From the NCBI GenBank assembly GCA_905221605.1, contig CAJNDS010000113.1:198501-243173 (forward strand): 44,673 nt of DNA. Direction: 5' to 3'. The notes under the pieces were generated by a model. The model was not told the origin of the DNA and did no database searches. It worked only from the letters and a program-made list of their open reading frames with translations. Shown here piece after piece: positions 27,110-35,210 of this stretch. Both the position numbers and the translations under genes were made by a program. The number at the start of each line of letters is the position of its first letter. The first letter of the stretch is position 1. The DNA is from Symbiodinium natans (taxonomy: Eukaryota > Sar > Dinophyceae > Suessiales > Symbiodiniaceae).

Positions 27110-27440
27110 GTGGATATATATATATATATATATATAGGTGTATATATATATATAGAGATATAGATACACTCGGTTATGTACTATACTCAATAATGTCCTA
27201 GAATGCCCTGCTATGATATGCCTTATGATACTTACACGTTAACCATATACATATACATGTACATATACATGTACATATACATGTACATATACATGTACAT
27301 ATACATGTACATGTACAAACACACATACATATACATATACATGTACATATACATATACATATATAGATGTCCACACACCCGCACAACATACAAATACACA
27401 ACTAATTAAATGAACATACATACATACACACATATACATT
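27110..27440. repeat. TA and ACATATACATGT microsatellite block
   Basis: (TA)n at 27115-27155, then a 12-bp tandem ACATATACATGT at 27246-27312 grading to (ACATAT)n. Short ORFs here are artefacts. Confidence 0.9.
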
Positions 27441-27911
27441 GTAGGACTTAGGGTTTGGGAATCAGGGTTCGGGGCTTGAGTTTGAGGGACTGGGGTTTCA
27501 CAAACTGGGGCTTGGCAAGGTTCGCGGTTTGGAGCTTGCGGTTCAGGGTTGGGGGGCTAAGGGCTGTTGAGGGTGTAGGGTTTGGGGTTGAGGGTTTAGG
27601 GTAACTTTCAATCAAGGCTAAGAAGTATAAAGCCCTCAAGTAAACTGAACGAATCCCGAACCCCAAAGAAGACCTAGACACCCAACGTAGAAGGTAAGGG
27701 TAAGCTGCTTCGGGTTTAGCTATTAGGGTTTGCGGGAGTTTCGAGCTCGGGCAATAGGGTGTAGGGCCCGGGAAGCAGACAGCCCATGAAGTCGAACTCC
27801 AATCCTAGGAGCTGGCTAGCTCATGTTGTTAGGGGTTTAGGGTTTAGGGTTTGGGTTTAGGGTTTAGGGTTTAGGGCTTAGGGCTTAGGGCTTCGGGTTT
27901 AGGGGTTTCAG
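27441..27911. other. Unassigned sequence with degenerate units
   Basis: G-rich telomere variants (GGGTTTGGGA, GGGCTTGAGG) dominate; no convincing exon. Confidence 0.5.
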
Positions 27912-27986
27912 CGTACCATGGCATGGCGTGGTGCGAGGCTCCATAGGAGTGGCTCAAGTCTGCTGCGGGCACCAGGGCGTGATGTG
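27912..27986 (+). CDS. Exon with telomeric donor
   Basis: Exactly 25 codons between GGGTTTCAG and GTTTAGGG: RTMAWRGARLHRSGSSLLRA then PGRDV. The donor is the first unit of a TTTAGGG array of about 90 bp. Unknown family. Confidence 0.55.
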
Positions 27987-28120
27987 GTTTAGGGTTTAGG
28001 GTTTAGGGTTTAGGGTTTAGGGTTTAGGGTTTAGGGTTTAGGGTTTAGGGTTTAGGGTTTAGGGTTTAGGGTTTAGGGCAGTTTAGGGTTTAGGGTTTAG
28101 GGTTTAGGGTTTAGGGTTTC
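27987..28120. repeat. (TTTAGGG)n array
   Basis: About 19 units with one CA insertion, beginning at the exon border 27986. Confidence 0.95.
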
Positions 28121-28383
28121 GGGGTCTAGGGTGCTAGGATTTAGGGTTTCGGGGTTTAGGGTTTATGGTTGCGGCGAAGGGGTTCGAGTTCGGGAATGAG
28201 GGCCCTTTTGGGATCACACACTCACTTCCGGGGTCTGGGGTTTAGGGTTTAGGGTTAGGGCGTAGGGCTTAGGGCTTAGGGTTTAGGGTTTAGGGTTTAG
28301 GGTTTAGGGTTTAGGGCTTAGGGTTTAGGGTTTAGGGTTTAGGGTTTAAGTTTCAGGGTTTAGGGTTTAGGGTTTAGAGTCAC

Positions 28384-28451
28384 CAAGCAAGGCCCCGGGC
28401 TCTCAACCAGAAGATGTGATCAGCCACCACGTTGGTGACTCTGAGGGCATC
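28384..28451 (-). CDS. High-quality exon, minus strand
   Basis: The exon follows CTACGGTTGAG and ends GCTTG before GTGACT. It reads ALRVTNVVADHIFWLRARGL. Helical with alternating hydrophobics; clearly minus. Unknown family. Confidence 0.7.
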
Positions 28452-28605
28452 CTCAACCGTAGACCCTAAACCCTGAGCCTTATACATTCATGTTGACTCT
28501 AAACCCTAAACCCTAAACCCTAAACCCTAAACCCTAAACCCTCAACCCTAAACCCTTCAACCCCAAACCGTGAGCCTTATACATACATCAAAGTCCAAGA
28601 GATCC

Positions 28606-28666
28606 CTATTCGAAGGCCTCATCAAGCTTGCGGGAGTCGCCGGCAAACTTCGCGCAAAGGGCCAGC
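28606..28666 (-). CDS. Terminal-looking exon
   Basis: The minus strand starts after CTGAACCCAG and reads LALCAKFAGDSRKLDEAFE then TAG. The pattern A-x-C-A-K-x-G-x-x-K-L-D-E-A-F-E is reminiscent of a helical-hairpin (PPR-like) repeat, but a single unit is insufficient to call. Confidence 0.6.
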
Positions 28667-28865
28667 CTGGGTTCAGGGTTAAGAAGATTTATGGTTTAGG
28701 GTTTTGGGGTTCAGGGCTAGTAAGATTTGAGGTTTAGGGTTTAGGGTTGAAGGTCTAGGGCCAATAAGGTTTAAGGTTTAGGGTTTAGGGGTTCGGGGGT
28801 TGGGGTTTGGGGGTTGGGGTTTGGGGTTTCGGGCTTGAGGTTTATGAGGTTTAGCAGCTGGCTGC

Positions 28866-28958
28866 ATGCAGGCGTAGCCTCCAAGGAATTCCACGCAGGA
28901 CCCCTTCGGATTGTACCCTTGGGTTCGGGGGACCGTCTGATGAAGAGCAAAGGCAACC
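28866..28958 (-). CDS. Exon-like island with telomeric acceptor
   Basis: Minus frame VAFALHQTVPRTQGYNPKGS then CVEFLGGYACMQPAA begins after a TTTAG-type AG. Protein-like, Gly/Cys-containing. The 3' border is uncertain. Confidence 0.55.
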
Positions 28959-29109
28959 CTAAACCCCAAGCCCTAAACCCTAAACCCTAAACCCTAAACC
29001 CTAAACCCTAAACCCTAAACCCTAAACCAGCCCTAAACCCTTAACCTTTAGGGGTACAGGCTTAGGGGTACCGCCTCAGGGGTCGGCCTTTTCCCCCTGG
29101 AAGCTTCAG

Positions 29110-29307
29110 CTATACTTCAACAAACCTACGTGCAGGCACAAGCAAACTGTCACGCTCCTGAAGCACAATCGCAAATGCTAATGCTCGTGATTTTTTCTTG
29201 TATTGTTGGTAGTTAGACATAAATTTGTACCAATACGCACTATGTATCGTCCATGAGCTGTGGGTTTCGACCAGAAACCCAAGCGCCCGGCAAAGCCCGG
29301 GAAGCCT
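29110..29307 (-). CDS. Long terminal exon, 65 codons
   Basis: The minus strand begins after CTTCTGCTAAG, in phase, and ends TAG: RLPGLCRALGFLVETHSSWT, SAYWYKFMSNYQQYKKKSRA, LAFAIVLQERDSLLVPARRF then VEV. Lower GC than neighbours and no telomere units. A basic, Tyr-rich middle and hydrophobic segment are visible; family not recognised. Confidence 0.6.
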   Translation of the reverse strand, partial: RLPGLCRALGFLVETHSSWTIHSAYWYKFMSNYQQYKKKSRALAFAIVLQERDSLLVPARRFVEV

Positions 29308-29521
29308 CTTAGCAGAAGGGTTTAGGGTCCCGGGATAAGGGCCCAAACCCTCAACCCTTAAGCCCGTAAATCCCAAACTCAGATCGTTCAAGCCTCTAAA
29401 CGCTCAGGCCGACGAACCCTGAATCCTAAGCCCCCCAAGGGTTTAGGGTTTAGGGTTTAGGGTTTAGGGTTTAGGGTTTAGGGTTTAGGGTTTAGGGTTT
29501 AGGGTTCATTATCAACCTTAG

Positions 29522-29622
29522 CTTCCAGCCACAGCGGCGTGCTGTGGCTGAGGCCACCAGCGCTACCGTGGCCAAAGTGGCCAAAGTGATCCGGCTGCGC
29601 GTCCTGCTCACACATGCTCGGG
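29522..29622 (+). CDS. High-quality exon, basic helix
   Basis: The exon follows ATCAACCTTAG and reads PQRRAVAEATSATVAKVAKV then IRLRVLLTHAR before GGTTTAG. A strongly basic amphipathic helix. Unknown family. Confidence 0.7.
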
Positions 29623-29704
29623 GTTTAGGGTTTAGGGTTTAGGGTTTAGGGTTTAGGGTTGAGGGTTGAGGGTTTAGGGTTTAGGGTTGAGATGGGGTTA
29701 GGGC

Positions 29705-29824
29705 GTAGAGTAAACTCCATAAAGTTGTAATATGGTTTAAGGAACATTAGAGCTGGGATTCCCTTTGGTATGCCTTTTGGGGTAGGGGGGGCAACGATGT
29801 TCCAGCTCTTTGAATTTACTGTAG
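29705..29824 (-). mobile_element. Family C MITE-like element, copy 2
   Basis: Reverse-oriented, diverged copy of 782-899: shares (A)GAGCTGGGATTCCCTTTGG, GGTTTAAGGAACAT and the ends GTAAACTCC / TTTACTGTAG. Confidence 0.65.
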
Positions 29825-29995
29825 GGGATTCCGGTGCGCTTGCTGGGGGATGGGTACTTTGATCAACCATTGGGTGGGTGAAGGGAGTTCTGGTTTCCAG
29901 GGTTTAGTGGTCATGCCGAGGTTAGCTCTATTGAACGCGTCTGGAAGCATTCCTAAACCTATTTGCTGAGTACCCTGTGCCAAAAAAAGGTTAAG

Positions 29996-30054
29996 CTCTC
30001 AATGATGGAGGATTGTACATAGCCCAGGCCAAAGCCTACCTACTCAGCTACGAG
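29996..30054 (+). CDS. Gene model exon 1, GTAAGT donor
   Basis: Follows AAGGTTAAG; reads LNDGGLYIAQAKAYLLSYE and ends GAG before GTAAGT. A stop (TAA) lies immediately upstream in the same frame, so this is an internal exon of a longer gene or begins upstream by splicing. Confidence 0.7.
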
Positions 30055-30113
30055 GTAAGTAATGCCAGCTTCATCTGTAAAGTCCGCCTGACGCATTTTC
30101 TGCGTCTCCCGAG

Positions 30114-30180
30114 CCCGAAACCAATGGTTACCTTCATAGCGCAGGGCTTCGTTTTCGTTTGGTGCCGCTCGGAAGAAGTG
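30114..30180 (+). CDS. Gene model exon 2
   Basis: Follows TGCGTCTCCCGAG after a 59-nt intron (GTAAGT...GAG) and reads PETNGYLHSAGLRFRLVPLG then RS, ending G before GTAGGC. Phase 0 entry matches exon 1. Confidence 0.6.
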
Positions 30181-30258
30181 GTAGGCGAGGGCGCTCCAGC
30201 TAGTGCCGGACACGTGCGCTGTTCATGTACCACTCACATCTCTCCGCCGTAGTTGCAG

Positions 30259-30283
30259 AGTGGAGTAGCTGCCACACTTGCCG
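30259..30283 (+). CDS. Gene model exon 3 (25 nt)
   Basis: Follows CCGTAGTTGCAG, a strong acceptor, after a 78-nt intron. The leftover base of exon 2 completes GAG, giving EWSSCHTC, and it ends CCG before GTTAGG. Confidence 0.5.
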
Positions 30284-30340
30284 GTTAGGCCCAAAATCTA
30301 TTGTCTTGCGGGGTTGTTGAGCAATAGGGAGGGCCTCTAG

Positions 30341-30482
30341 CACTCGAATCTCAAAAAGTACATCCCGCATCTACACCACCATCTTGCGGGAACCCTACTT
30401 CCACCAAGGCCATACTGAAACCCTGATTCATAGAGTCCCTTCAAAAAAGAACGCACGTCTACGAAACTCTCCTAAACCCTAA
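30341..30482 (+). CDS. Gene model exon 4, terminal
   Basis: Follows GGGCCTCTAG after a 57-nt intron. In phase with exon 3 it reads TRISKSTSRIYTTILREPYF, HQGHTETLIHRVPSKKNARL then RNSPKP, and stops at the TAA inside the first CCCTAAA units. Basic C-terminus. All four exons are phase-compatible. Family unknown. Confidence 0.6.
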
Positions 30483-30561
30483 ACCATAAACCCTAAACCC
30501 TGAACCCCAAACCCTAAACCCTAAACCCTAAACCCCAAACCCTAAACCCTAAACTCTGAAG

Positions 30562-30651
30562 GCCCGTGTCCTGGCAAAGGCTGATCCTAAAGGCCCTAAA
30601 GCCTACGAACACCCTAAAACCCGAGCGATCTCAACAAAATGGCTGCGAAGG
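30562..30651 (+). CDS. Exon with CCTAAAG units inside the frame
   Basis: Exactly 30 codons between CTCTGAAG and GTTTAGGGG: ARVLAKADPKGPKAYEHPKT then RAISTKWLRR. Telomere-like CCTAAAGG/CCCTAAAG words are read as PKGPK, showing telomere units translated inside an exon. Unknown family. Confidence 0.65.
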
Positions 30652-30830
30652 GTTTAGGGGTTTAGGGTTTAGGGTGTAGGGTTTAGGGCTACGAGCTCTG
30701 AAAACCCTAAACCCTAAACCCTTACACGCCGTCAAAGCCTCCTGCACTGCTTTGAGTGGGGAAGAGAACCGCAACTTTACACCCTCAACCCCAAACCATA
30801 AATTTGGGGCGTAGGGGTCCCCAACACTCC

Positions 30831-30931
30831 AGGGGTTCTGCCTTTGACCCTAAGGTTGTACTCTTGCGTTTGGGGGCCCTTAGTAAGCATCCCTAAGCTT
30901 AAGGGCCATATTAGGAGTACATTACGAGGAA
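30831..30931 (+). repeat. Family F repeat, copy 2
   Basis: AGGGGTTCTGCCTTTGACCC, TTGCGTTTGGGGGCCCTTAG, AAGGGCCATATTAGGAGTAC. Diverged from copy 1 at 21050. Confidence 0.65.
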
Positions 30932-30988
30932 CCCTAAACCCTAAACCCTAAACCCTAAACGGGGTACAACCTTAGGGCCTTGAAACAC

Positions 30989-31056
30989 CCGGAAGCCCCA
31001 GCAGCTCGACAACGTCCTTGTGCACGGCAGGCTTTCTGGCATCGGCGCCTGCTTTC
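30989..31056 (-). CDS. Ankyrin-like exon with textbook acceptor
   Basis: The minus strand follows CCCCCTTGTTCAG and ends CCGG before GTGTTT. It reads KAGADARKPAVHKDVVELLG then LPG. The AGAD-A-x-K-x-A-x-x-K-D-V-V-E-LL pattern resembles the loop and helix region of a terminal ankyrin repeat. Partial, hence moderate certainty on the family. Confidence 0.65.
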
Positions 31057-31271
31057 CTGAACAAGGGGGTTAGGGGTTAGGGTTTAGGGTTTAGGGTTTG
31101 GGGTTTGGAGTTTGGGGTTTGGGGTTTGGGGTTTAGGGTTTGGGGTTTGGGGTTTCGGGGCAATGCAAACCCTCCTTTTGGGAGGGCCTGGGGGCTTTGC
31201 AGGGCTAAGACAGGAGTCCCCACTCTTCGAACCCCCTTAGCCCCTAAACTCCTGAACCCCTAAACCTTAAG

Positions 31272-31348
31272 ATGTTCCCCCCTATACTGCCAGTTCAAAA
31301 GGGGGCACTATAATCCCTTTTAAGGACTGTTAGTACAAGGGGGAACAT
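31272..31348. mobile_element. Family E MITE-like element, copy 2 (77 bp)
   Basis: The ends ATGTTCCCCC and GGGGGAACAT are identical to copy 1 (15607). The middle shares GGGGGCACTATAATCCC and AAGGACTGTT. Confidence 0.75.
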
Positions 31349-31503
31349 CCCAACCTAAACCCCTAAAGCCCTAAAGCCCTAAAGCCCTAAAGCCCTAAAC
31401 CCTAAACCCTAAACCCCTAAACCCCTAAACCCCCAAACCCTAAACCCTAAACCGCAAACCCTAAACCCTAAACCCCTAGACACCTGAAGCCGTTTCTTCC
31501 CAG

Positions 31504-31583
31504 AGGAGGCTCAGCAACTGCTGCAGGACACCCTCGTGGCCAAAGAGCACCGAGTACTGGAGAGGAGACCTTGCAGGAAATGA
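31504..31583 (+). CDS. Exon with strong acceptor, glutamine-rich helix
   Basis: The exon follows CGTTTCTTCCCAG and reads EAQQLLQDTLVAKEHRVLER then RPCRK and TGA. A small GT...GCAG segment inside (GTACTGG to CCTTGCAG) could be an alternative mini-intron. Coiled-coil-like; unknown family. Confidence 0.65.
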
Positions 31584-31639
31584 AGTTAGCATGAAGTCGG
31601 AAGAGGCTTTCGGCCTTCCCGGTGTAGGGTTTAGGCTTT

Positions 31640-31770
31640 CGGTTTAGGGTTCAGGGTTCAGGGTTCAGGGTTCAGGGTTCAGGGTCCAGGGTCCAGGGTC
31701 CAGGGTTCAGGGTTTAGGGTTTAGGGTTTAGGGTTTAGGGTTTAGGGTTTAGGGTTCAGGGTTTAGGGAA
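31640..31770. repeat. GGGTTCA to TTTAGGG variant array
   Basis: A run of (GGGTTCA)n and (GGGTCCA)n converts into TTTAGGG heptamers. Confidence 0.9.
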
Positions 31771-31849
31771 CCCTGCACCTTGCACCCTGAAACCCAAACC
31801 CTAAACCCCAACCCTAGAAGCACAGCGTCAACCCTAAACCCAAAACCCA

Positions 31850-32068
31850 AAACCCTAAACCCTAACCCTAAACCCTAAAATCTAAACCCTAAACCCTAAA
31901 CCCTAAACCTTAAAATCTAAACCCTAAACCCTAAACCCTAGACCCTAAGCCCTAAACCCTAAACCCTAAGCCCTAAACCCTAAACCCTAAACCCTAAACC
32001 CTAAACCCTAAACCCTAAACCCTAAACCCTAAACCCTAAACCTTAGACCCTAAACCCTAAACCCTAAG
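31850..32068. repeat. (CCCTAAA)n array
   Basis: Over 200 bp of C-strand heptamers, degenerate at the left and perfect at 31971-32040. Confidence 0.95.
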
Positions 32069-32090
32069 CCATGTCAGGGGACAATTTCAC

Positions 32091-32146
32091 CTCCCAGTCG
32101 GCCGCGTCGATGTCGAAGACATCCTCGGGCTTCTTCTCGGCGCCGT
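32091..32146 (-). CDS. High-quality acidic exon
   Basis: The minus strand starts after GAGGTGCTTCAG and ends TGGGAG before GTGAAAT. It reads GAEKKPEDVFDIDAADWE. Both splice sites and composition are excellent. Acidic, probably solvent-exposed. Unknown family. Confidence 0.75.
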
Positions 32147-32159
32147 CTGAAGCACCTCG

Positions 32160-32305
32160 ATGAGGGTTTAGGGTTTAGGGGTTTAGGGTTTGGGGTTTGG
32201 GGTTTAGGGTTTAGGGTTAGGGTTTAGGGTTTAGGGTTTAGGGTTTAGGGTTTGGGGTTTAGGGTTTAGGGTTTAAGGTTTAGGGTTAGGGTTTAGGGCT
32301 TAGGG
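32160..32305. repeat. (TTTAGGG)n array
   Basis: G-strand heptamers with TTTGGGG and TTAGGG variants between two minus-strand coding regions. Confidence 0.9.
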
Positions 32306-32320
32306 GGTTTAGGGCTTTTT

Positions 32321-32584
32321 TTAGGTCTGCCATGCGCTGCCGATACTCTTTTGGAAAATCGCGAAGTGTGATGCAAAGCTCGTTGGCGCAGCCACCAGAC
32401 GTGCAGCGTACTCAGGGTGTTTTCTTATGTAATTTTTAAGGCCTAGGAAATCTTTTCGGAGGAGGGAGGAGTAGTCGGGTTGGGACGTGACATCTTTCGT
32501 AAAGAATTCCATTGCCTTGAAGGAAACCAGGCCCAGCCAGTGCGGGGGAGGGGGACCACGCTTATAGTTCTTCTGAATACTTTT
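32321..32584 (-). CDS. Coding island, aromatic/basic protein end
   Basis: Minus frame ends TAG at 32321. It reads HWLGLVSFKAMEFFTKDVTS, DYSSLLRKDFLGLKNYIRKH and PEYAARLVAAPTSFASHFAI. The internal ATG at 32512 gives 63 codons, but the same frame is open upstream to about 32584 (KNYKRGPPPPHW). Another frame just upstream (NLAEYLSKKEKYSEEL) abuts it at an A6 run, suggesting a frame slip. Unknown family. Confidence 0.55.
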   Translation of the reverse strand, partial: KSIQKNYKRGPPPPHWLGLVSFKAMEFFTKDVTSQPDYSSLLRKDFLGLKNYIRKHPEYAARLVAAPTSFASHFAIFQKSIGSAWQT

Positions 32585-32662
32585 CTTTTTTGGACAGGTA
32601 CTCGGCTAAGTTTATTGCTTTGATTTTGATTTAGAGTTTACTTTAAGCAATTCCCTTTCAGT

Positions 32663-33187
32663 TCAAGCAGTCAAGGAGTATGGAAATGCAGTGTAGCGCT
32701 TCAGACGAAATCTTAGGAAGCTTGCAAGAACTGCATGACATGTGTGATTCCGCTTCGAACCCGAGTTGTTGTGGTTGTAAATCCTTCTTTTGCTCCATTG
32801 GCCTTCATCGTCAGTCATATCCGCCGGAACTGTCTGCACCCACGTGTCTGTTGAGCCACTTCCTGTCATTTGTGCTACAGCAGCGGTGACGTAGTACAGA
32901 GCCTTCAGCTGTTCTCGACCACGGAATTCGTAAGTCACTCCGTTGACAGACATCTTTAAGTCAGCCGATGTAGGCCAAGTCACCCCTTGTGTCAGCAAGT
33001 AGCTGCCAATCAGGAGAAGCTGAGACCTTGGGAAACGCTTTCTCAGGTAGCTGAAGCCTCTTCCTGCCTCAGTCATGCTCCAGTTGGTTGGAGGAGTTTG
33101 CGGCATTGTAGTTTGACGACTCCCCCATACTTCGGCTTTTGTATCCTTGTCAACCCAACACCGGTCAGTGGAAAATTGGAAGTTCAT
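32663..33187 (-). CDS. Longest clean ORF, 174 codons, unknown
   Basis: Minus ORF from ATG 33187 to TGA 32663 with no telomere units. Visible segments: CWVDKDTKAEVWGSRQTTMP, LKMSVNGVTYEFRGREQLKA, LYYVTAAVAQMTGSGSTDTW and a basic C-terminus (KRRIYNHNNSGSKRN, FLRFRLKRYTAF). No signal peptide or transmembrane helix is obvious. The 5' side runs straight into a CCCTAAA array at about 33200. The region is less GC-rich than other islands. Function not recognised; could be a full small gene or a large exon. Confidence 0.6.
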   Translation of the reverse strand: MNFQFSTDRCWVDKDTKAEVWGSRQTTMPQTPPTNWSMTEAGRGFSYLRKRFPRSQLLLIGSYLLTQGVTWPTSADLKMSVNGVTYEFRGREQLKALYYVTAAVAQMTGSGSTDTWVQTVPADMTDDEGQWSKRRIYNHNNSGSKRNHTCHAVLASFLRFRLKRYTAFPYSLTA

Positions 33188-33200
33188 TGAATCTTCACGG

Positions 33201-33270
33201 CCCTAAACCCTAAACCCTAAACCCTAAACCCTAAACCCTAAACCCTAAACCCTAAACCCTAAACCCTAAA
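33201..33270. repeat. (CCCTAAA)n array
   Basis: About ten perfect units upstream (in minus sense) of the 174-codon ORF. Confidence 0.95.
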
Positions 33271-33498
33271 TCCAAACCCCAAACCCAAGAAACCTAGGAG
33301 TCTAGGCCTCTAAGGGGTTCAGGGTTTAGGGCTCAGGGTGCTGAATCAACAAATGCTAAAACCTCAGCAAAGGGGACATAAGGACACCCAGATACCCTCT
33401 CTGAAGCTTCAAGCCTACACTCCAAACTCTAAAAGGGAACGCTTGTCCGGGCTCACAAGATACCCTAAACCCTAAACCCTACATCCTAGACCCTAAAC

Positions 33499-33582
33499 CC
33501 CCTTCGGGTCATAGATGCGTCCGAGGCGCTCTGCTTGGCGAGCTCCTGCCTCTTCCTTGGGCGGAGGCGTTCGAACTAAAGG
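33499..33582 (-). CDS. Exon with telomeric donor
   Basis: The minus strand follows ACCCTGAACGAG and reads VRTPPPKEEAGARQAERLGR then IYDPKG before GTTTAG. Proline-rich then helical. Unknown family. Confidence 0.65.
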
Positions 33583-33631
33583 CTCGTTCAGGGTTCGGGG
33601 GGTTTAGGGTTTCGGACTTATAGGGTTGGGC

Positions 33632-33714
33632 GGGTTTAGGGTTTAGGGTTTAGGGTTTAGGGTTTAGGGTTTAGGGTTTAGGGTTTAGGGTTTAGGGTTT
33701 AGGGTTTAGGGTTC
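33632..33714. repeat. (TTTAGGG)n array
   Basis: About twelve perfect heptamers. Confidence 0.95.
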
Positions 33715-33951
33715 AACCACCAACCCTACACCCGACACATCAACACCCCAAAAGCCCCACAAACACCAGACATCCAAACAAATTTCGAAGCAGCTCTCAA
33801 AAGAAGGGAAAGGGGGACTTCCCCCCAACTCCTTTGTGCTATCACCCTGGGACAAAACAACCCTAACCCACAAAAAAAAACAGTGTTGGGTATTAGGGTT
33901 GAGTAGGGAAGCCCTTAAACCCTAAACCCTAAGGTTTCCCTGAGAACTCCT

Positions 33952-34026
33952 ATGTAGCTCCTTTTCGGGTCTGTTCTGGCTTTTGCCTTCGGGACTTTAG
34001 TGGACCACCCACAAAAGGAGCTACAT
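33952..34026. repeat. Inverted repeat, 14-bp arms
   Basis: ATGTAGCTCCTTTT at 33952-33965 is the exact reverse complement of AAAAGGAGCTACAT at 34013-34026. The 47-bp spacer contains TTTAGTGGACCACCC. Could be a short TIR element or a structured RNA arm. Confidence 0.6.
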
Positions 34027-34249
34027 TAGAGCCTTCAGGTAGGGTTGTAGGGTTGTAGGGTTTAGGCCCAGTTTAGGCTTTTTAGGGTTGAACGGTTGTA
34101 GGGTTGTAGGGTTGTAGGGTTTAGGGTTCAAAAACTGGTTCTCTGATCCCGTCAGCGCACTCAAACAGAACCCTAAAACCTCATTGGGTTGAGGGTTTGG
34201 GGTTTGGGGTTTAGGTTTAGGGTTCACGGTCTAGGGTTTAGGGCTTCAG

Positions 34250-34352
34250 CCACGCAGCTCCAAGATCAGCTCCGTAATCTCCTGGCGGAAGGTTGGCACA
34301 GGCGTGGGTCGGGAGAGCTACGAAGGGCGACCAGAAGGCCCTCGACCTGGTT
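34250..34352. CDS. Open island, strand ambiguous
   Basis: Plus: after GCCACGCAG, LQDQLRNLLAEGWHRRGSGE, ending at GTTAAC. Minus: after GTTAACCAG, VEGLLVALRSSPDPRL, plus RQEITELILELRG after TTCCGCCAG. Both strands have good borders; minus would give two short exons. Confidence 0.45.
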
Positions 34353-34647
34353 AACCCAGTTTAGGGTTTAGGGTTTATAAGGTTCAAGGTTTAGGGTTTA
34401 TAAGGTTCAAGGTTTAGGGTTTAGGGTTTAGGGTTTGGGACCTCAGTTGTGAACCCAAAAGAGGTTGGGCGTTGAAGCTGTGGCAAGAACAGGCACAGGG
34501 GGACATGAGGGTTTAGGGTTTCGGGTTTAGGGGTTAGAGTTTAGGGTTTAGGGTTTAGGGTTTAAGGCTGAGGATTGAGGATTAAGAGTTTGGCCGGCAA
34601 GGCCAGGGGCAGGCGGCGACCAGCATGTTTCTCAGCTCAGGCTTCGG

Positions 34648-34675
34648 GCCGGGGGGGGGGGGGGGGGGCGGGGGG
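34648..34675. repeat. G homopolymer tract
   Basis: About twenty consecutive G plus CGGGGGG. Comparable G or C runs lie at 6048, 10389, 20247, 21215 and 40909. Confidence 0.9.
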
Positions 34676-34908
34676 ATCCTTATATCATTAGGTCTTCGGG
34701 CCTAGGGTTTAGGGTTTACGGCCCCTTAAAGCTCCCATCTAACATACGAAATCCCAAGAAGCACCCTGGCCTCAGCCTAAACCCTATACCATAAGAAGCC
34801 CGAAACCATAAACCGATACCATAGGAACCCTGCACGAAAACACTAAGCCCTAAACACTAAGCCCCAAACCCTAAACCCTAAGCCCTAAACCCTAAACCCT
34901 AAACCCAC

Positions 34909-35210
34909 ATCAGCGGGGTTGGAAGGGCTCGGAACCCTGCTGATCCCCTGCTGATCCAGGTGTTCGCTCCCGCGAGGTCTTCTACAGGGAGCAGGAGTTC
35001 GATGAGCATTTTACCCACTTCATTCCTGGCTTTCCCGGCTATGCCAGCGTCTCGCACACTGCTGTTGTCGACGCAGGCTACCAGAGGGTGGCCTTTGAGT
35101 TGCTTTTTTCCAAACAACCACGGCCACGAAAAAAACGCCAGGAGCTCCTCCTCGAAGATGATGGTGTGCTTGTCCAGGCACCCCCAGGTTTTCCATCAGG
35201 TCTCCTGGAA
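34909..35210 (-). pseudogene. Retroelement RNase H-like domain remnant
   Basis: Minus frame IIFEEELLAFF, then LKGHPLVACVDNSSVRDAGI, AGKARNEVGKMLIELLLPVE and DLAGANTWISR. The E-x-E-L-A, V-D-N and closing VPSPSNPAD (in a shifted frame at 34911-34941) are the hallmarks of the RNase H domain in plant- and protist-type retroelement polyproteins. An 11-bp tandem duplication (GATCAGCAGGG twice) shifts the frame just before VPSPSNPAD, an upstream TGA cuts the frame, and homopolymers suggest more shifts. It stops abruptly at a CCCTAAA array (34909). Confidence 0.8.

Noticed and set aside
28606-28666. PPR repeat protein
   Set aside because: A single 19-residue segment resembles a PPR helix, but there is no second repeat or 35-residue periodicity.
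30620-30660. Dinoflagellate spliced-leader relic
   Set aside because: A short match (AAAATGGCTGCG on plus) resembles part of the leader in reverse, but the remaining bases do not match; no convincing leader anywhere.
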